Of a DNA stretch of 64,000 nt, positions 28,570-39,269 are shown one piece after another. The stretch is from Luteimonas padinae (GTDB lineage: Bacteria > Pseudomonadota > Gammaproteobacteria > Xanthomonadales > Xanthomonadaceae): assembly GCF_014652935.1 (NCBI RefSeq), contig NZ_BMZT01000006.1, positions 1-64,000 of the forward strand, in the 5' to 3' direction. The notes beneath the pieces are model-generated. The model was given only the letters and a program-made list of their open reading frames with translations. It did not search any database and was not told where the DNA came from. Position numbers and translations under genes: made by a program. Numbering within the stretch: the first letter of the stretch is position 1; each line of letters begins with the position of its first letter.

Positions 28570-29483
28570 CAGAAGTAGCCCTCGCGCTTCTTCTTCTCCA
28601 TCGAATCGCCCTCGGCGTGGTCGATCAGGCGGCCGGCGCGCTCGGACTGCGTCCCGGCTTCCATCTCGGCGATGATCGCGTCGAGGTCGGCGGCATCGGA
28701 TTCCACCGCGCCGGTCAGCGGGTAGCAGCCGAGGGTGCGGAAGCGCACGCGGCGCATCGCGGGCGCCTCGCCCTCGCGCAGCCGGAAGCGGTCGTCGTCG
28801 ACCATCACCAGGGTGCCGTCGCGTTCCACCACCGGGCGCTCGGCGGCGAAATACAGCGGCACTACCGGGATGCCTTCGCGGCGGATGTAGCGCCAGACGT
28901 CCAGCTCGGTCCAGTTCGACAGCGGGAACACGCGCGTGCTCTCGCCGGGATTGACCCGCGCGTTGTACAGGTTCCAGAGCTCCGGGCGCTGCCGGCGCGG
29001 ATCCCAGCGCTGGTTGCCGTCGCGGAAGGAGAACACGCGCTCCTTGGCGCGCGACTTCTCCTCGTCGCGGCGCGCGCCGCCGATCGCGGCGTCGTACGCA
29101 CCCGCGGCCAGGGCCTGCTTCAGCGCCAGCGTCTTCATCACCTCGGTGTGGCGGCTGGCGCCGTGGCTCTGCGGGCCGATGCCCTCGCGCACGCCGTCGG
29201 GATTGATGTGCACGCGCAGGTCCACGCCGGTGTCCGCCGCGCGCTGGTCGCGGAAGGCGATCATCTCGCGGAACTTCCACGTGGTGTCGACGTGCAGCAG
29301 CGGGATCGGCGGCTTCGCCGGCGCGAAGGCCTTCAGCAGCAGGTGCAGCAGCACCGAGCTGTCCTTGCCGATCGAATACAGCATCACCGGCCGGCGGCAC
29401 TGGCCGGCGACCTCGCGCAGGATGTGCAGGCTCTCCGCCTCGAGGCGGTCGAGCTGCCGGTCGATCGCGCCCGCGTCGCTCAC
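28569..29483 (-). CDS. cysD: CysD, sulfate adenylyltransferase subunit 2
   Basis: A 304-residue subunit that adenylates sulfate with ATP, working with CysN. The PP-loop-like motif is [13 protein letters not shown], followed by [16 protein letters not shown], the [19 protein letters not shown] signature and [13 protein letters not shown]. Start is GTG at 29483, overlapping the xanB stop (GTGA); the family usually opens in this region with ...[17 protein letters not shown], which fits. Translation of xanB-cysD-cysNC is coupled, although xanB belongs to another pathway. Other cysteine genes are not in this window. Confidence 0.96.
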   Translation of the reverse strand: MSDAGAIDRQLDRLEAESLHILREVAGQCRRPVMLYSIGKDSSVLLHLLLKAFAPAKPPIPLLHVDTTWKFREMIAFRDQRAADTGVDLRVHINPDGVREGIGPQSHGASRHTEVMKTLALKQALAAGAYDAAIGGARRDEEKSRAKERVFSFRDGNQRWDPRRQRPELWNLYNARVNPGESTRVFPLSNWTELDVWRYIRREGIPVVPLYFAAERPVVERDGTLVMVDDDRFRLREGEAPAMRRVRFRTLGCYPLTGAVESDAADLDAIIAEMEAGTQSERAGRLIDHAEGDSMEKKKREGYF

Positions 29484-30907
29484 GAGCGGCCGTAGACGTC
29501 TTCGTAGCGGACGATGTCGTCCTCGCCCAGGTAGTCGCCCGACTGCACCTCGATCAGCTCCAGCACCTCGGTGCCGGGGTTTTCCAGCCGGTGCTTCGCG
29601 CCCAGCGGGATGTAGGTCGACTGGTTGGCATGCAGTTCGAAGACATCGTTGTCGCGGGTGACGCGCGCGGTGCCGCGGACCACGATCCAGTGTTCGGCGC
29701 GGCACCTGTGGGACTGCAGGGAGAGCCGCCCGCCGGGCTTGACCTTGATGCGCTTGACCTGGAATCCCTCGTCCTGATCGATCGAGTCGTAGCTGCCCCA
29801 GGGGCGATGCACCTCGCGGTGGAGCACGGCGTGGCTGCGGTCGTCGGCCTTCAGCCGCGCGACCACGTCCTTGACCTGCTGCACGCGGTCCTTGGCGGCG
29901 ACCAGCACCGCGTCGTCGGTCTCGACCACCACCAGGTCGTCGACGCCGACCAGGGCCACCATGCGCCGCGACCAGACGTAGCTGCCGTGGCTGTCGACGG
30001 CGATGACCTCGCCGTTGTGCGCGTTGCCGTCGGCGTCCTGTTCGCTCACCGCCCACAGCGCCGACCACGAGCCGACGTCGTTCCAGCCGATGTCCACCGG
30101 CAGCACCATCGCGCGGTCGGTCTTCTCCATCACCGCGTAGTCGATAGAATCCGAGGGCGCGGCGGCGAAGGCGTCCTTGCCCAGGCGCACGAAGTCGCCG
30201 TCGCGCGCGGCGCCGTCGAACGCAGCGCGCACCGCATCGAGCATGTCCGGGCGGAAGCGGCCGAGCTCCTCGAGGTAGCGCGAGGCCCGGAACAGGAACA
30301 TGCCGCTGTTCCAGTAGTAGCCGCCGTCGTCGACATAGGCCTGCGCGGTGGCGGCGTCGGGCTTCTCGACGAAGCGCAGCACCTCGCGCACGCCTTCGCC
30401 CGCCTGGCCCGCCCCCGCCTGGCCCGCCCCCGCCTGGATGTAGCCGAAGCCGGTCTCGGCCGCCTCGGGCACGATGCCGAAGGTCACCAGCGCACCGGAC
30501 TCCGCTGCCGGCATCGCCTCGCGCACGGCCGCCTGGAAGGCAGGAGCGTCGCGCACGACGTGGTCGGACGGCAGCACCAGCAGCAGCGGATCGGCGCCGC
30601 CGGCCATGGCCTGCAGCGCGGCCGCGGCGATCGCCGGCGCCGTGTTGCGGCCGACCGGCTCGAGCACGATCGCCGCGCCGTCCACGCCGGCCTGGCGCAG
30701 CTGTTCGCCGGCCAGGAACCGGTGCTCTTCGTTCGCGACCACGATCGGCGCCAGCGTCGCCAGCGGCGCCACCCGCAGCCAGGTGTCCTGCAGCATGGTG
30801 CGGTCGCCCGACAGCGCCAGGAACTGCTTCGGATAGGCCTCGCGCGAGAGCGGCCAGAGCCGCGTGCCGGAGCCTCCGGACAGGAGCACGGGTTGCAGCT
30901 GGGTCAT
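29480..30907 (-). CDS. xanB: XanB-type mannose-1-phosphate guanylyltransferase / mannose-6-phosphate isomerase
   Basis: A 475-residue bifunctional enzyme of GDP-mannose synthesis. The N-terminal nucleotidyltransferase has [35 protein letters not shown] and FVEKPD. The C-terminal cupin isomerase domain has [21 protein letters not shown] and [10 protein letters not shown]. Products feed LPS and exopolysaccharide. Residues 159-172 carry a repeated Ala-Gly-Gln insert ([14 protein letters not shown]) coded by a 15-base repeat, located in a surface loop just after the FGYI substrate motif. It heads the minus-strand unit with cysD and cysNC. Confidence 0.95.
   Translation of the reverse strand: MTQLQPVLLSGGSGTRLWPLSREAYPKQFLALSGDRTMLQDTWLRVAPLATLAPIVVANEEHRFLAGEQLRQAGVDGAAIVLEPVGRNTAPAIAAAALQAMAGGADPLLLVLPSDHVVRDAPAFQAAVREAMPAAESGALVTFGIVPEAAETGFGYIQAGAGQAGAGQAGEGVREVLRFVEKPDAATAQAYVDDGGYYWNSGMFLFRASRYLEELGRFRPDMLDAVRAAFDGAARDGDFVRLGKDAFAAAPSDSIDYAVMEKTDRAMVLPVDIGWNDVGSWSALWAVSEQDADGNAHNGEVIAVDSHGSYVWSRRMVALVGVDDLVVVETDDAVLVAAKDRVQQVKDVVARLKADDRSHAVLHREVHRPWGSYDSIDQDEGFQVKRIKVKPGGRLSLQSHRCRAEHWIVVRGTARVTRDNDVFELHANQSTYIPLGAKHRLENPGTEVLELIEVQSGDYLGEDDIVRYEDVYGRS
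30401..30437. repeat. 15-bp tandem repeat inside xanB
   Basis: CGCCTGGCCCGCCCC occurs twice in full (30401-30430) and a third time in part (30431-30437). It adds five residues per unit in frame. Confidence 0.85.
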
Positions 30908-30944
30908 GGTGCGGCGGGCCTGTGGTGTCGTGCGGGAAGCCCGC

Positions 30945-30954
30945 AGTTTACCCT
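30945..30954. promoter_or_regulatory. Overlapping divergent -10 elements, xanB and amgK
   Basis: AGTTTACCCT reads TAAACT on the minus strand (for xanB, 38 bases from its start) and TACCCT on the plus strand (for amgK, 35 bases from its start). Overlap implies mutually exclusive polymerase binding; unproven. Confidence 0.3.
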
Positions 30955-30988
30955 GTGCGCGACGCCGCCCCGCCGGCCCGGAGACCGC

Positions 30989-32017
30989 ATGAGCACCGCC
31001 ACCGAAGACCCCCGCGCCGGCGAGCGCGACGACTGGGCCCGCGCCGCCACCGGGCGGCCAGACCTGGCGTTGGCGCGTGCCTCGGCCGATGCCGGGTTCC
31101 GCAGCTACTGGCGCGCCACCGCCCCGGGCCACGACAGCCTGGTGGTGATGGATTCGCCACCGGCGCTGGAGGACGTGCGCCCCTGGCTGCGCATGCACGA
31201 GCTCTTCGAGCGCGGCGGCGTGCGGGTGCCGCGGGTGCTCGCGTGCGACGTCGAGCGCGGCTTCCTGCTGCTCGAGGACCTCGGCGTGGACACCCTTCTG
31301 CACGTGATCGACGCCGGCAACGCCGATGCGCACTTCGACGCCGCCATCGACCAGCTCCTGCGCATCCAGGCCATCCCCGCGCCCGACGACCTGCCGCGCT
31401 ACGACGAGGCCATGCTCGGCCGCGAACTGCGCCTGTTCGACGACTGGTTCCTGGGACGCCATCTCGGCGCCACGCTGGACTGCGGCGACCTCGAGGCGCT
31501 CGACCTCGCCTACCGCGTGCTCGTCGATGCCGCCCTTGCGCAGCCGCGGGTGCTGGTGCATCGCGACTACATGCCGCGCAACCTGATGCCGGCGGCCGAT
31601 GGGCTGGCCGTGCTCGATTTCCAGGACGCCGTGGCGGGGCCGGTGGCCTACGACGCGACCAGCCTGTTCAAGGACGCGTTCCTGAGCTGGCCGCCCGCAC
31701 GCGTGGACGCATGGCTGCTGCGCTACCACGCCCGTGCCCGCGACGCCGGCGTGCCGGTCCCGGCGGCGCCCGAACGCTTCCTGCGCGATGCCCGCCTGAT
31801 CGGCATCCAGCGCCACCTGAAGGTGCTCGGCATCTTCGCTCGGCTGAAGCACCGCGACGGAAAACCGAAATACATCGCCGATGCGCCGCGCTTCCTCGCC
31901 TATCTCGACGAAGCGCTGCCGCGGCACCCGGAGCTCGCGCCGCTCGCCGGAGTGCTCGATCGCCACGTGCGTCCGGCCCTGGCCGTCGCCGGCGAGCGGC
32001 CAGGCGCGGCGACGTGA
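30989..32017 (+). CDS. amgK: AmgK, N-acetylmuramate/N-acetylglucosamine anomeric kinase
   Basis: A 342-residue aminoglycoside-phosphotransferase-fold kinase. In Pseudomonas, AmgK phosphorylates MurNAc at C1 for peptidoglycan recycling, bypassing de novo synthesis (the fosfomycin target). ASADAGFRSYWR near residue 31 is the family's opening (SDASFRRY-like). The kinase motif is VLVHRDYMPRNLM (His191, Asp193, Asn198), with the metal-binding Asp210 in VLDFQDA. GTG of murU overlaps its TGA. The amgK-murU pair confirms the assignment. Confidence 0.93.
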   Translation: MSTATEDPRAGERDDWARAATGRPDLALARASADAGFRSYWRATAPGHDSLVVMDSPPALEDVRPWLRMHELFERGGVRVPRVLACDVERGFLLLEDLGVDTLLHVIDAGNADAHFDAAIDQLLRIQAIPAPDDLPRYDEAMLGRELRLFDDWFLGRHLGATLDCGDLEALDLAYRVLVDAALAQPRVLVHRDYMPRNLMPAADGLAVLDFQDAVAGPVAYDATSLFKDAFLSWPPARVDAWLLRYHARARDAGVPVPAAPERFLRDARLIGIQRHLKVLGIFARLKHRDGKPKYIADAPRFLAYLDEALPRHPELAPLAGVLDRHVRPALAVAGERPGAAT

Positions 32018-32733
32018 AGGCGCTGGTCCTTGCGGCCGGGCTCGGCGAGCGCATGCGTCCGCTGACCGACACCACGCCCAAGCCGCTGCTGGCCGTGGGC
32101 GGCAAGCCGCTGCTCGCCTGGCACCTCGAGAAGCTGGCGGCGATCGGCGTGCGCGACGTCGTGGTCAATACGTCGTGGCTGGCCGACCGCTTCCCGCTGG
32201 CATTGGGCGACGGCGCGCGCTGGGGCCTGCGCATCGACTACTCCTACGAAGGGCCGACGCCGCTGGAGACCGGCGGCGGCATGTGGCAGGCACTGAGCCT
32301 GCTCGGCGACGCCCCCTTCATCGCGGTCAACGGCGATGTCTGGGCCGACTTCGATTTCGCGCGACTGCCGGCGTCGCCGCGCGGCGACGCGCACCTGGTG
32401 CTGGTCGACAGCCCGGAGCACAACCGCGGCGGCGACTTCGCGCTCGACGCAGGCGGCACCGTCTCCAGCGAGGGCGCCGAACGGCTCACCTTCGCCGGCA
32501 TCGGCGTGTACCGGCCGTCGCTGTTCGACGGCTGGCGCGACGTGATCGGCGACGCAACCGGCGCCGGCGACACCCCGCCGCGCTTCAAGCTCGCGCCGCT
32601 GCTGCGCGCGGCCATGGCGCGGTCACGGGTGACGGGCGAACACCACCGCGGCCGCTGGACCGACGTCGGCACGCCCGCGCGGCTGGCGGCGCTGGACGCG
32701 GAGCTGCGCGGGACCGGGCACGGCGGGGCATGA
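32014..32733 (+). CDS. murU: MurU, N-acetylmuramate-1-phosphate uridylyltransferase
   Basis: A 239-residue nucleotidyltransferase that makes UDP-MurNAc from AmgK's product. The pyrophosphorylase motif is VLAAGLGERMRPLTDTTPKPLL, followed by VVVNTSWLAD, the substrate loop LETGGGMWQAL, VNGDVWADFDF and a C-terminal RGRWTDVGTPARLAAL. Length and motifs fit MurU rather than RmlA or GalU. Start is GTG 32014, overlapping the amgK stop (GTGA). Confidence 0.93.
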   Translation: MKALVLAAGLGERMRPLTDTTPKPLLAVGGKPLLAWHLEKLAAIGVRDVVVNTSWLADRFPLALGDGARWGLRIDYSYEGPTPLETGGGMWQALSLLGDAPFIAVNGDVWADFDFARLPASPRGDAHLVLVDSPEHNRGGDFALDAGGTVSSEGAERLTFAGIGVYRPSLFDGWRDVIGDATGAGDTPPRFKLAPLLRAAMARSRVTGEHHRGRWTDVGTPARLAALDAELRGTGHGGA

Positions 32734-32742
32734 ATCGCGGCG

Positions 32743-32748
32743 TATGCT
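32743..32748 (+). promoter_or_regulatory. -10-like element at the start of the histidine phosphatase gene
   Basis: TATGCT lies eight bases before ATG 32757. If used, the transcript would be almost leaderless, favouring 32757 over the upstream ATG 32730. Confidence 0.3.
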
Positions 32749-32756
32749 GTAGCCCC

Positions 32757-33293
32757 ATGCGCAGCGCCCTCCTCGCCACCCTGGCCTTCGCCGCGGCCGC
32801 ATCGCCGGCCTCCTTCGCCATCGGGCCCGCGGGCATCGTCGGACCCCCGCCTACGCCGTTGACCATCGTGGTCGTGCGCCACGCCGAGAAGGCCAGCGAT
32901 ACCGCGCGCGATCCGGAGCTGTCCGATGCCGGCCACGCACGCGCCCGCGCGTTGGCCGCAGCGCTGCGCGACGAGCCGCTGGTCGCGGCCTGGTCCAGCG
33001 ACTTCCGGCGCACCCGCCAGACCGCGGAACCTGCGGCGCAGGCACACGGACTGGACGTGCGGACCTACGACGCCGCGCTCCCCGCAGAAGAATTCGCCAG
33101 GCAGCTGCGCCGCGCCAACGACAGCGGCTTCGTGCTGGTGGTCGGCCACAGCAACACCGTGCCCGGCATCGTCGCCGCCCTGTGCGGCTGCGAGGTCGAC
33201 CCGATCGACGAAAGCGTCTACGGCGGCCGCTACGACGTGCGCTTCGACGCGGATGGCCGCGCCACGCTCACCGTCAGCCACTTCCCTGCGTGA
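32757..33293 (+). CDS. Exported histidine-phosphatase (SixA-like) protein
   Basis: A 178-residue histidine-phosphatase-superfamily protein. The phosphoacceptor motif is VVVRHAEKASD, with AWSSDFRRTRQTAEPAA and VVGHSNTVPGI completing the active site. Unlike cytosolic SixA it carries a signal peptide (MRSALLATLAFAAAASPAS) and would act in the periplasm; substrate unknown. Two starts are possible: 32730 (overlapping the murU stop) or 32757 (clean signal peptide). I favour 32757. The amgK-murU order may suggest a phospho-sugar substrate, but that is weak. Confidence 0.85.
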   Translation: MRSALLATLAFAAAASPASFAIGPAGIVGPPPTPLTIVVVRHAEKASDTARDPELSDAGHARARALAAALRDEPLVAAWSSDFRRTRQTAEPAAQAHGLDVRTYDAALPAEEFARQLRRANDSGFVLVVGHSNTVPGIVAALCGCEVDPIDESVYGGRYDVRFDADGRATLTVSHFPA

Positions 33294-33464
33294 CCCGCGC
33301 ACGGTCCGCCGCCGGCATCACGCCGGCGGCCGTCCGAGCCTGGATCCGCGGGAAACCTCGCATTCGCTCCGCAAAGCGTGACATTCATCACGGATTTTGA
33401 CGCGCCGCACCAGACACTCTCCAGAAGACGGGGCGCATGCTCAGGCGCTGCCCAGGGGGACATC

Positions 33465-33911
33465 ATGAAAGCGAAGACTCTGCTGGCCACGGCCATCCTG
33501 CTTTTGGCGGGCACTGCCCATGCCCAGTCGTCGAGCAGTTGCCCGACGCTGCCGGCCAACAGCGGCACGGCATGGGAACGGCTCGACGGCGACGGCTACA
33601 CCTTCTGCAAGGCCATCCGCGAGAGCGACGGGCACCAGGTGCTGGCGGTGATGATCACCGACGACGCGCCGTTCAAGCCGCGACGCGCCAACCGCATCCA
33701 GGAAGCCCGGATCGACGGCGACCCGAACTGGTGGTACCGCAGCGAGCTCTCCGGCAGCGTCGGCATCGAGGTGCGCGAGACCCTGGTCGAACTCGATTCC
33801 AGGCACGTCGCCCACATCTCGGCGCGCGCGACCAACGAGCAGGACATGTCGCAGGCGATGTCCCTGGCTGAAACGCTGCGCTTCGACGACGTCCGCCTCT
33901 CGATCAATTGA
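33465..33911 (+). CDS. Small secreted protein of unknown function
   Basis: A 148-residue exported protein. Signal peptide 1-21 ([21 protein letters not shown]), then a short domain with two cysteines (SSSCPTL and YTFCKAI) that could form a disulfide. The rest is mixed alpha/beta with [15 protein letters not shown] and a final [12 protein letters not shown] do not recognise the family. It stands alone between the histidine phosphatase and aqpZ genes. ATG 33465 follows an AGGGGGA ribosome-binding site. Confidence 0.65.
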   Translation: MKAKTLLATAILLLAGTAHAQSSSSCPTLPANSGTAWERLDGDGYTFCKAIRESDGHQVLAVMITDDAPFKPRRANRIQEARIDGDPNWWYRSELSGSVGIEVRETLVELDSRHVAHISARATNEQDMSQAMSLAETLRFDDVRLSIN

Positions 33912-33945
33912 TCCGGCCGGCGCCGGCTTAACGCGGCGCGAACAT

Positions 33946-33963
33946 CTCCGGGCCTGCCCGGAG
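33946..33963 (+). terminator. Hairpin after the small secreted protein gene
   Basis: CTCCGGGC-CT-GCCCGGAG forms a perfect stem, followed by a TTAGCG run. T-content is low, so the terminator call is weak. Confidence 0.4.
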
Positions 33964-33982
33964 TTAGCGTATCCCCCGGAGA

Positions 33983-34003
33983 GGGCGGCCAGCCCGGCCG
34001 CCC
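33983..34003 (+). other. Hairpin in the aqpZ leader
   Basis: GGGCGGCC-AGCCC-GGCCGCCC is a perfect eight-base stem ending 17 bases before the aqpZ ATG. A GAGGGGG ribosome-binding site follows. It may set mRNA stability. Confidence 0.5.
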
Positions 34004-34020
34004 GATATCGAGGGGGCAAC

Positions 34021-34746
34021 ATGATCAGGAAACTCGCGGCCGAGTTCATCGGCACGTTCTGGCTGGTCCTTGGCGGTTGCGGCAGCGCCGTGCTCGCCGC
34101 GCACTTCGGCGGCGACGGCAATCCGCTGGGGATCGGTTTCCACGGCGTCGCGCTGGCCTTCGGCCTGACGGTGCTGACCGGCGCCTATGCCTTCGGCCAC
34201 ATTTCCGGCGCGCACTTCAATCCGGCGGTCAGCGTGGGCCTGTGGGCCGGGGGCCGCTTCCCGGTGTCGGCGCTCGTGCCCTACATCATCGCCCAGGTGG
34301 CCGGTGGCGCCTTCGCAGGCTGGATCCTGTACCTCATCGCCAGCGGCAACCCGGGGTTCTCGATCGACCCCGCGGCCGCGGGCGCCTTCGCGAGCAACGG
34401 CTACGGCGCGCTGTCGCCGGGCGGCTATTCGCTGGTCGCCGCCGCGCTGTGCGAAGCGGTGCTCACCGCGATGTTCGTGGTCGTGATCATGGGCGCGACC
34501 CACGGCCGCGCACCCGCGGCGCTGGCCCCGGTGGCCATCGGCCTGGCGCTCACCCTGATCCACCTGGTCAGCATCCCGGTCACCAACACTTCGGTGAACC
34601 CGGCGCGTTCGACCGCGGTGGCGTTGTTCGCAGGCTCCGGTGCGATGGGCCAGCTGTGGCTGTTCTGGGTGGCGCCACTGCTGGGCGCAGTGGTCGGCGG
34701 CGGCATCTACGGCTGGCTGGGCCGCGAGCCGGCGGCGGCGGACTGA
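34021..34746 (+). CDS. aqpZ: Aquaporin AqpZ
   Basis: A 241-residue water channel of the inner membrane. Both NPA boxes are present: [15 protein letters not shown] (loop B) and [13 protein letters not shown] (loop E). Six membrane helices and the N-terminal [22 protein letters not shown] are typical. The selectivity filter is consistent with a water channel (AqpZ) rather than GlpF: the Cys/Thr/Arg pattern around the second NPA (NTSVNPARS) fits. It is the last plus-strand gene before the pirin locus, and a strong terminator follows. Confidence 0.95.
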   Translation: MIRKLAAEFIGTFWLVLGGCGSAVLAAHFGGDGNPLGIGFHGVALAFGLTVLTGAYAFGHISGAHFNPAVSVGLWAGGRFPVSALVPYIIAQVAGGAFAGWILYLIASGNPGFSIDPAAAGAFASNGYGALSPGGYSLVAAALCEAVLTAMFVVVIMGATHGRAPAALAPVAIGLALTLIHLVSIPVTNTSVNPARSTAVALFAGSGAMGQLWLFWVAPLLGAVVGGGIYGWLGREPAAAD

Positions 34747-34770
34747 CCCGCGCGAGGCGGACTGCATGAC

Positions 34771-34804
34771 GAAGAAGGGCGGCGCACCGGCGCCGCCCTT
34801 CTTC
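34771..34804. terminator. Bidirectional intrinsic terminator between aqpZ and pirin
   Basis: GAAGAAGGGCGGCG (34771-34784) pairs with CGCCGCCCTTCTTC (34791-34804) around a six-base loop. The T-rich 3' arm suits aqpZ and the A-rich 5' arm suits the minus-strand pirin. Confidence 0.85.
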
Positions 34805-34825
34805 TGTCACCGTGCTCCACAGCGG

Positions 34826-35666
34826 TCAGAAGCGGCCTTCCTGGAAGTCGACGAAGGCCTGCATGAGTTCCTGCCGCGTGTTCATCACGAACGGCCCGTG
34901 GCGCGCCACCGGTTCGCGCAGCGGCCGTCCGGCGATCAGCAGCACGCGCGCGCCCTCGGCGCCGGCCTGGATGCGCAGCAGGTCGCCGCCGCCGAGGATC
35001 GCCAGCTCCTGGCTGGCCACGGCGCGGGCTTCGTCACCGGAGCCGAGCGTGGCCTCGCCCTCGAAGACATAGGCGAAGGCGTTGTGGCCCTCGGGCAACC
35101 GGTGCTCCCAGGCGACGCCGGCTTCCAGCGTGGCGTCGAGGTACAGCGGCGATGTCGCCGGCTGCTCGATCGGCCCGCGCACGCGGCCGCCGTCGCCCGC
35201 GTCCAGTTCGCCGGCGATCACGCGCACCTCCACGCCCGCGGCGGGACGCGCCACCGGGATGCGGTCGGGCGCGAACTCCTGGTAGCGCGGCTCGGTCATC
35301 TTGTCCTTCGCCGGCAGGTTCACCCACAGCTGGAAGCCGCGCATGCGGCCTTCCTCCTGCTCGGGCATTTCCGAGTGCACCAGGCCGCGGCCGGCGGTCA
35401 TCCACTGCACGCTGCCGGGCACCAGCAGGCCTTCGTTGCCGTGGTTGTCGCGATGGCGCATGCGGCCGTCGAGCATGCTCCGGGAAGCCGGCGATGTAGT
35501 CCTCGGCGCGGTCGGTGCCGAACTCGTCCAGCAGCAGGAACGGGTCGAGGTCGGGCAGCCCGGGGCCGCCGATGACGCGCGTGAGTTTGACGCCCGCGCC
35601 GTCGGACGCGGCGCTGCCGCGCACCTTGCGCACCACGCGGGTGGAATCGAAGCGGGTCGTGGCCAT
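34826..35666 (-). pseudogene. Frameshifted pirin-family gene
   Basis: Pirins are iron-binding cupins. The start MATTRFDSTRVVRKVRG (ATG 35666) through LLLDEFGTDRAEDYIAGFPEH is a normal pirin N-terminus. The text then jumps frame at 35476-35480: the next pirin segment, MLDGRMRHRDNHGNEG, lies in a different frame and runs to a stop at 34826. Between them the segment corresponding to HPHRGFETVTY, with metal-ligand histidines, is missing: about 32 bases are gone. Reading straight through gives a chimera of about 210 residues without cupin sequence. I infer a deletion, or a sequencing or assembly error. Confidence 0.85.
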
Positions 35667-35788
35667 GGCGGACTCCTCCTGGGGACTCCCTCCATCATGG
35701 TGCCGCGGCTCCGGCGCGGAAGTCCCGCCCCTGCAACGCTGCGGTGCCGGCGGTCGCGGCCGCCCGACGGCGGCCCCCGCAGGCGCCA

Positions 35789-37944
<2,156 letters not shown>

Positions 37945-37948
<4 letters not shown>

Positions 37949-38481
37949 GGCGCCAGCGACCCGAGCAGTTCGGCGAACAGCGCGGCGGAGGCGTCGACGT
38001 GGCCGGACAGCCGGTGGCCGTCGTCGACCAGCAGCAGGCGGTCGCGGCGCGGTGCGGCCCAGGCGATGACATCGGCGGCCGGGATCAGCTCGTCGTCCCA
38101 GCCATGGATGATCGCGGTCGGCACGGCGGCGGCCTCCAGCGGGTACTCGCCGCCGCGATTGATCGGCGGCGCCATCAGGAACAGCGCGCGCACCGGGACC
38201 TGCAGCGACATCCGCCCGGAGATCCAGGCGCCCAGGCTCGATCCCGCGAGCACCAGGGGGCCGTCCGCGGCACGGGCGGCCGCCAGCGCCTGCAGGTGCG
38301 CCAGGCGCGCGGCGACGTCGCCGTGCCGGCCCAGCTCGAGCTTCGCGTCGAACGCGGTGTAGTCGGGACGCTCGTGGCTCCAGCCCAGGCGCTCGGCGAC
38401 CTCGGCCAGCGCGGTGACCTTGGTCGCGTCGGGGCCGCTTTCGAAGCCGTGGGACAGGATGCAGTGGCCGCGAAGGCTCAT
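37945..38481 (-). CDS. Small alpha/beta hydrolase (YcfP/YqiA-like)
   Basis: A 178-residue alpha/beta-hydrolase. The nucleophile elbow is [13 protein letters not shown] (G-x-S-x-G with Ser), the oxyanion region is [16 protein letters not shown], the acid lies in [13 protein letters not shown] and the His in [11 protein letters not shown]. It resembles the short esterase-like proteins YcfP/YqiA (UPF0227). The substrate is unknown. Upstream of rlmKL with a four-base overlap. Confidence 0.82.
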
Positions 38482-38547
38482 GGTGTCGCCGGTGCCGGGG
38501 GAACCGTGAATGCTAGCATCGCGGCCGTCTCCAGCCCGGGCCGCGAC

Positions 38548-39102
38548 GTGCGCATCCACCCCCTGCCCTACGAACGCCTGCTGGACGCGCGGCCGCTGTT
38601 CCAGGTGGACCTGGTGGTGATCCACTGCACCGAACTGCCCGACCTGGCGACGGCGCGGGAATACGGCGAACGCGTGCTGTACCCGGCCAGCGGCACCGGC
38701 AACAGCGGCCACTGGTACGTCGACCGCGACGGCGGCATCGAGCGCTGGGTCGATCCCGCCCGCATCGCCCACCACGTGCGCGGCTTCAATCCGCGCTCGG
38801 TGGGCATCGAACTGGTGAACAGCGGCCGCTTCCCGCACTGGCTGGATTCGCGCCACCAGGCGATGGACGAGCCCTATCCCGAAGAGCAACTCGAGGCGCT
38901 GGCGGTCCTGCTGCGGACGCTGTGCGCGGAGCTGCCGGCACTGCGCTGGATCGCCGGCCACGACGACCTGGATACGGACCAGGTGCCGGCCAGCAACGAC
39001 GCCTCGGTCCTGGTCCACCGCAAGCGCGACCCGGGGCCGATGTTTCCGTGGCCGCGGGTGCTCGAAGCGGTGCCGCTGCAGCGGCTGCCACTGACCGGCT
39101 GA
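38548..39102 (+). CDS. AmpD-like N-acetylmuramoyl-L-alanine amidase
   Basis: A 184-residue amidase_2 (zinc) protein that removes stem peptides from anhydro-muropeptides or peptidoglycan. Zinc ligand and motif candidates are LVVIHCTELPD, HWYVDRDGGIERWVDPARIAHHVRG and GIELVNSGR, with a late IAGHDDLDTD. Two GTG starts are possible (38506 and 38548). I choose 38548 because an AGCAT -10-like element (TAGCAT, 38514-38519) sits upstream and the conserved part begins here (VRIHPLPYE). No signal peptide, so cytosolic as AmpD. The amgK-murU pair 6 kb away suits muropeptide recycling. Confidence 0.85.
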   Translation: MRIHPLPYERLLDARPLFQVDLVVIHCTELPDLATAREYGERVLYPASGTGNSGHWYVDRDGGIERWVDPARIAHHVRGFNPRSVGIELVNSGRFPHWLDSRHQAMDEPYPEEQLEALAVLLRTLCAELPALRWIAGHDDLDTDQVPASNDASVLVHRKRDPGPMFPWPRVLEAVPLQRLPLTG

Positions 39103-39129
39103 TCTTCCTCGCGCCGCCGTCGCCCCATC

Positions 39130-39153
39130 TGTGGGAGCGGCTACAGCCGCGAT
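39130..39153 (+). repeat. REP-like repeat, left arm of an inverted pair
   Basis: TGTGGGAGCGGCTACAGCCG plus GAT-type end; the reverse complement of 39173-39196 differs at only a few positions. Together they form an inverted pair like a BIME. Confidence 0.75.
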
Positions 39154-39172
39154 TGGCGCCGCGGGAATGGCG

Positions 39173-39196
39173 ATCGCAGCTATAGCTGCTCCTACA
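39173..39196 (-). repeat. REP-like repeat, right arm of the inverted pair
   Basis: ATCGCAGCTATAGCTGCTCC and the following TACA read, in reverse complement, as TGTAGGAGCAGCTATAGC with GCGAT after it. Same family as 11488-11510. Confidence 0.75.
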
Positions 39197-39257
39197 TAAA
39201 GGCAAGGGGAAGGCTGCATATGCAGGCCCGAGCCGGCTCCCCGCCGGGCGCCAAAGC

Positions 39258-39263
39258 TATACT
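39258..39263 (+). promoter_or_regulatory. -10 element of tesB, possibly giving a leaderless mRNA
   Basis: TATACT ends seven bases before ATG 39270, so transcription would begin at or next to the start codon. No ribosome-binding site is seen upstream. Confidence 0.5.
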
Positions 39264-39269
39264 CGCGCG

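Noticed and set aside
35460-35500. Programmed frameshift in the pirin gene
   Set aside because: Conserved residues between the halves are absent, so a ribosomal slip could not rebuild the domain.
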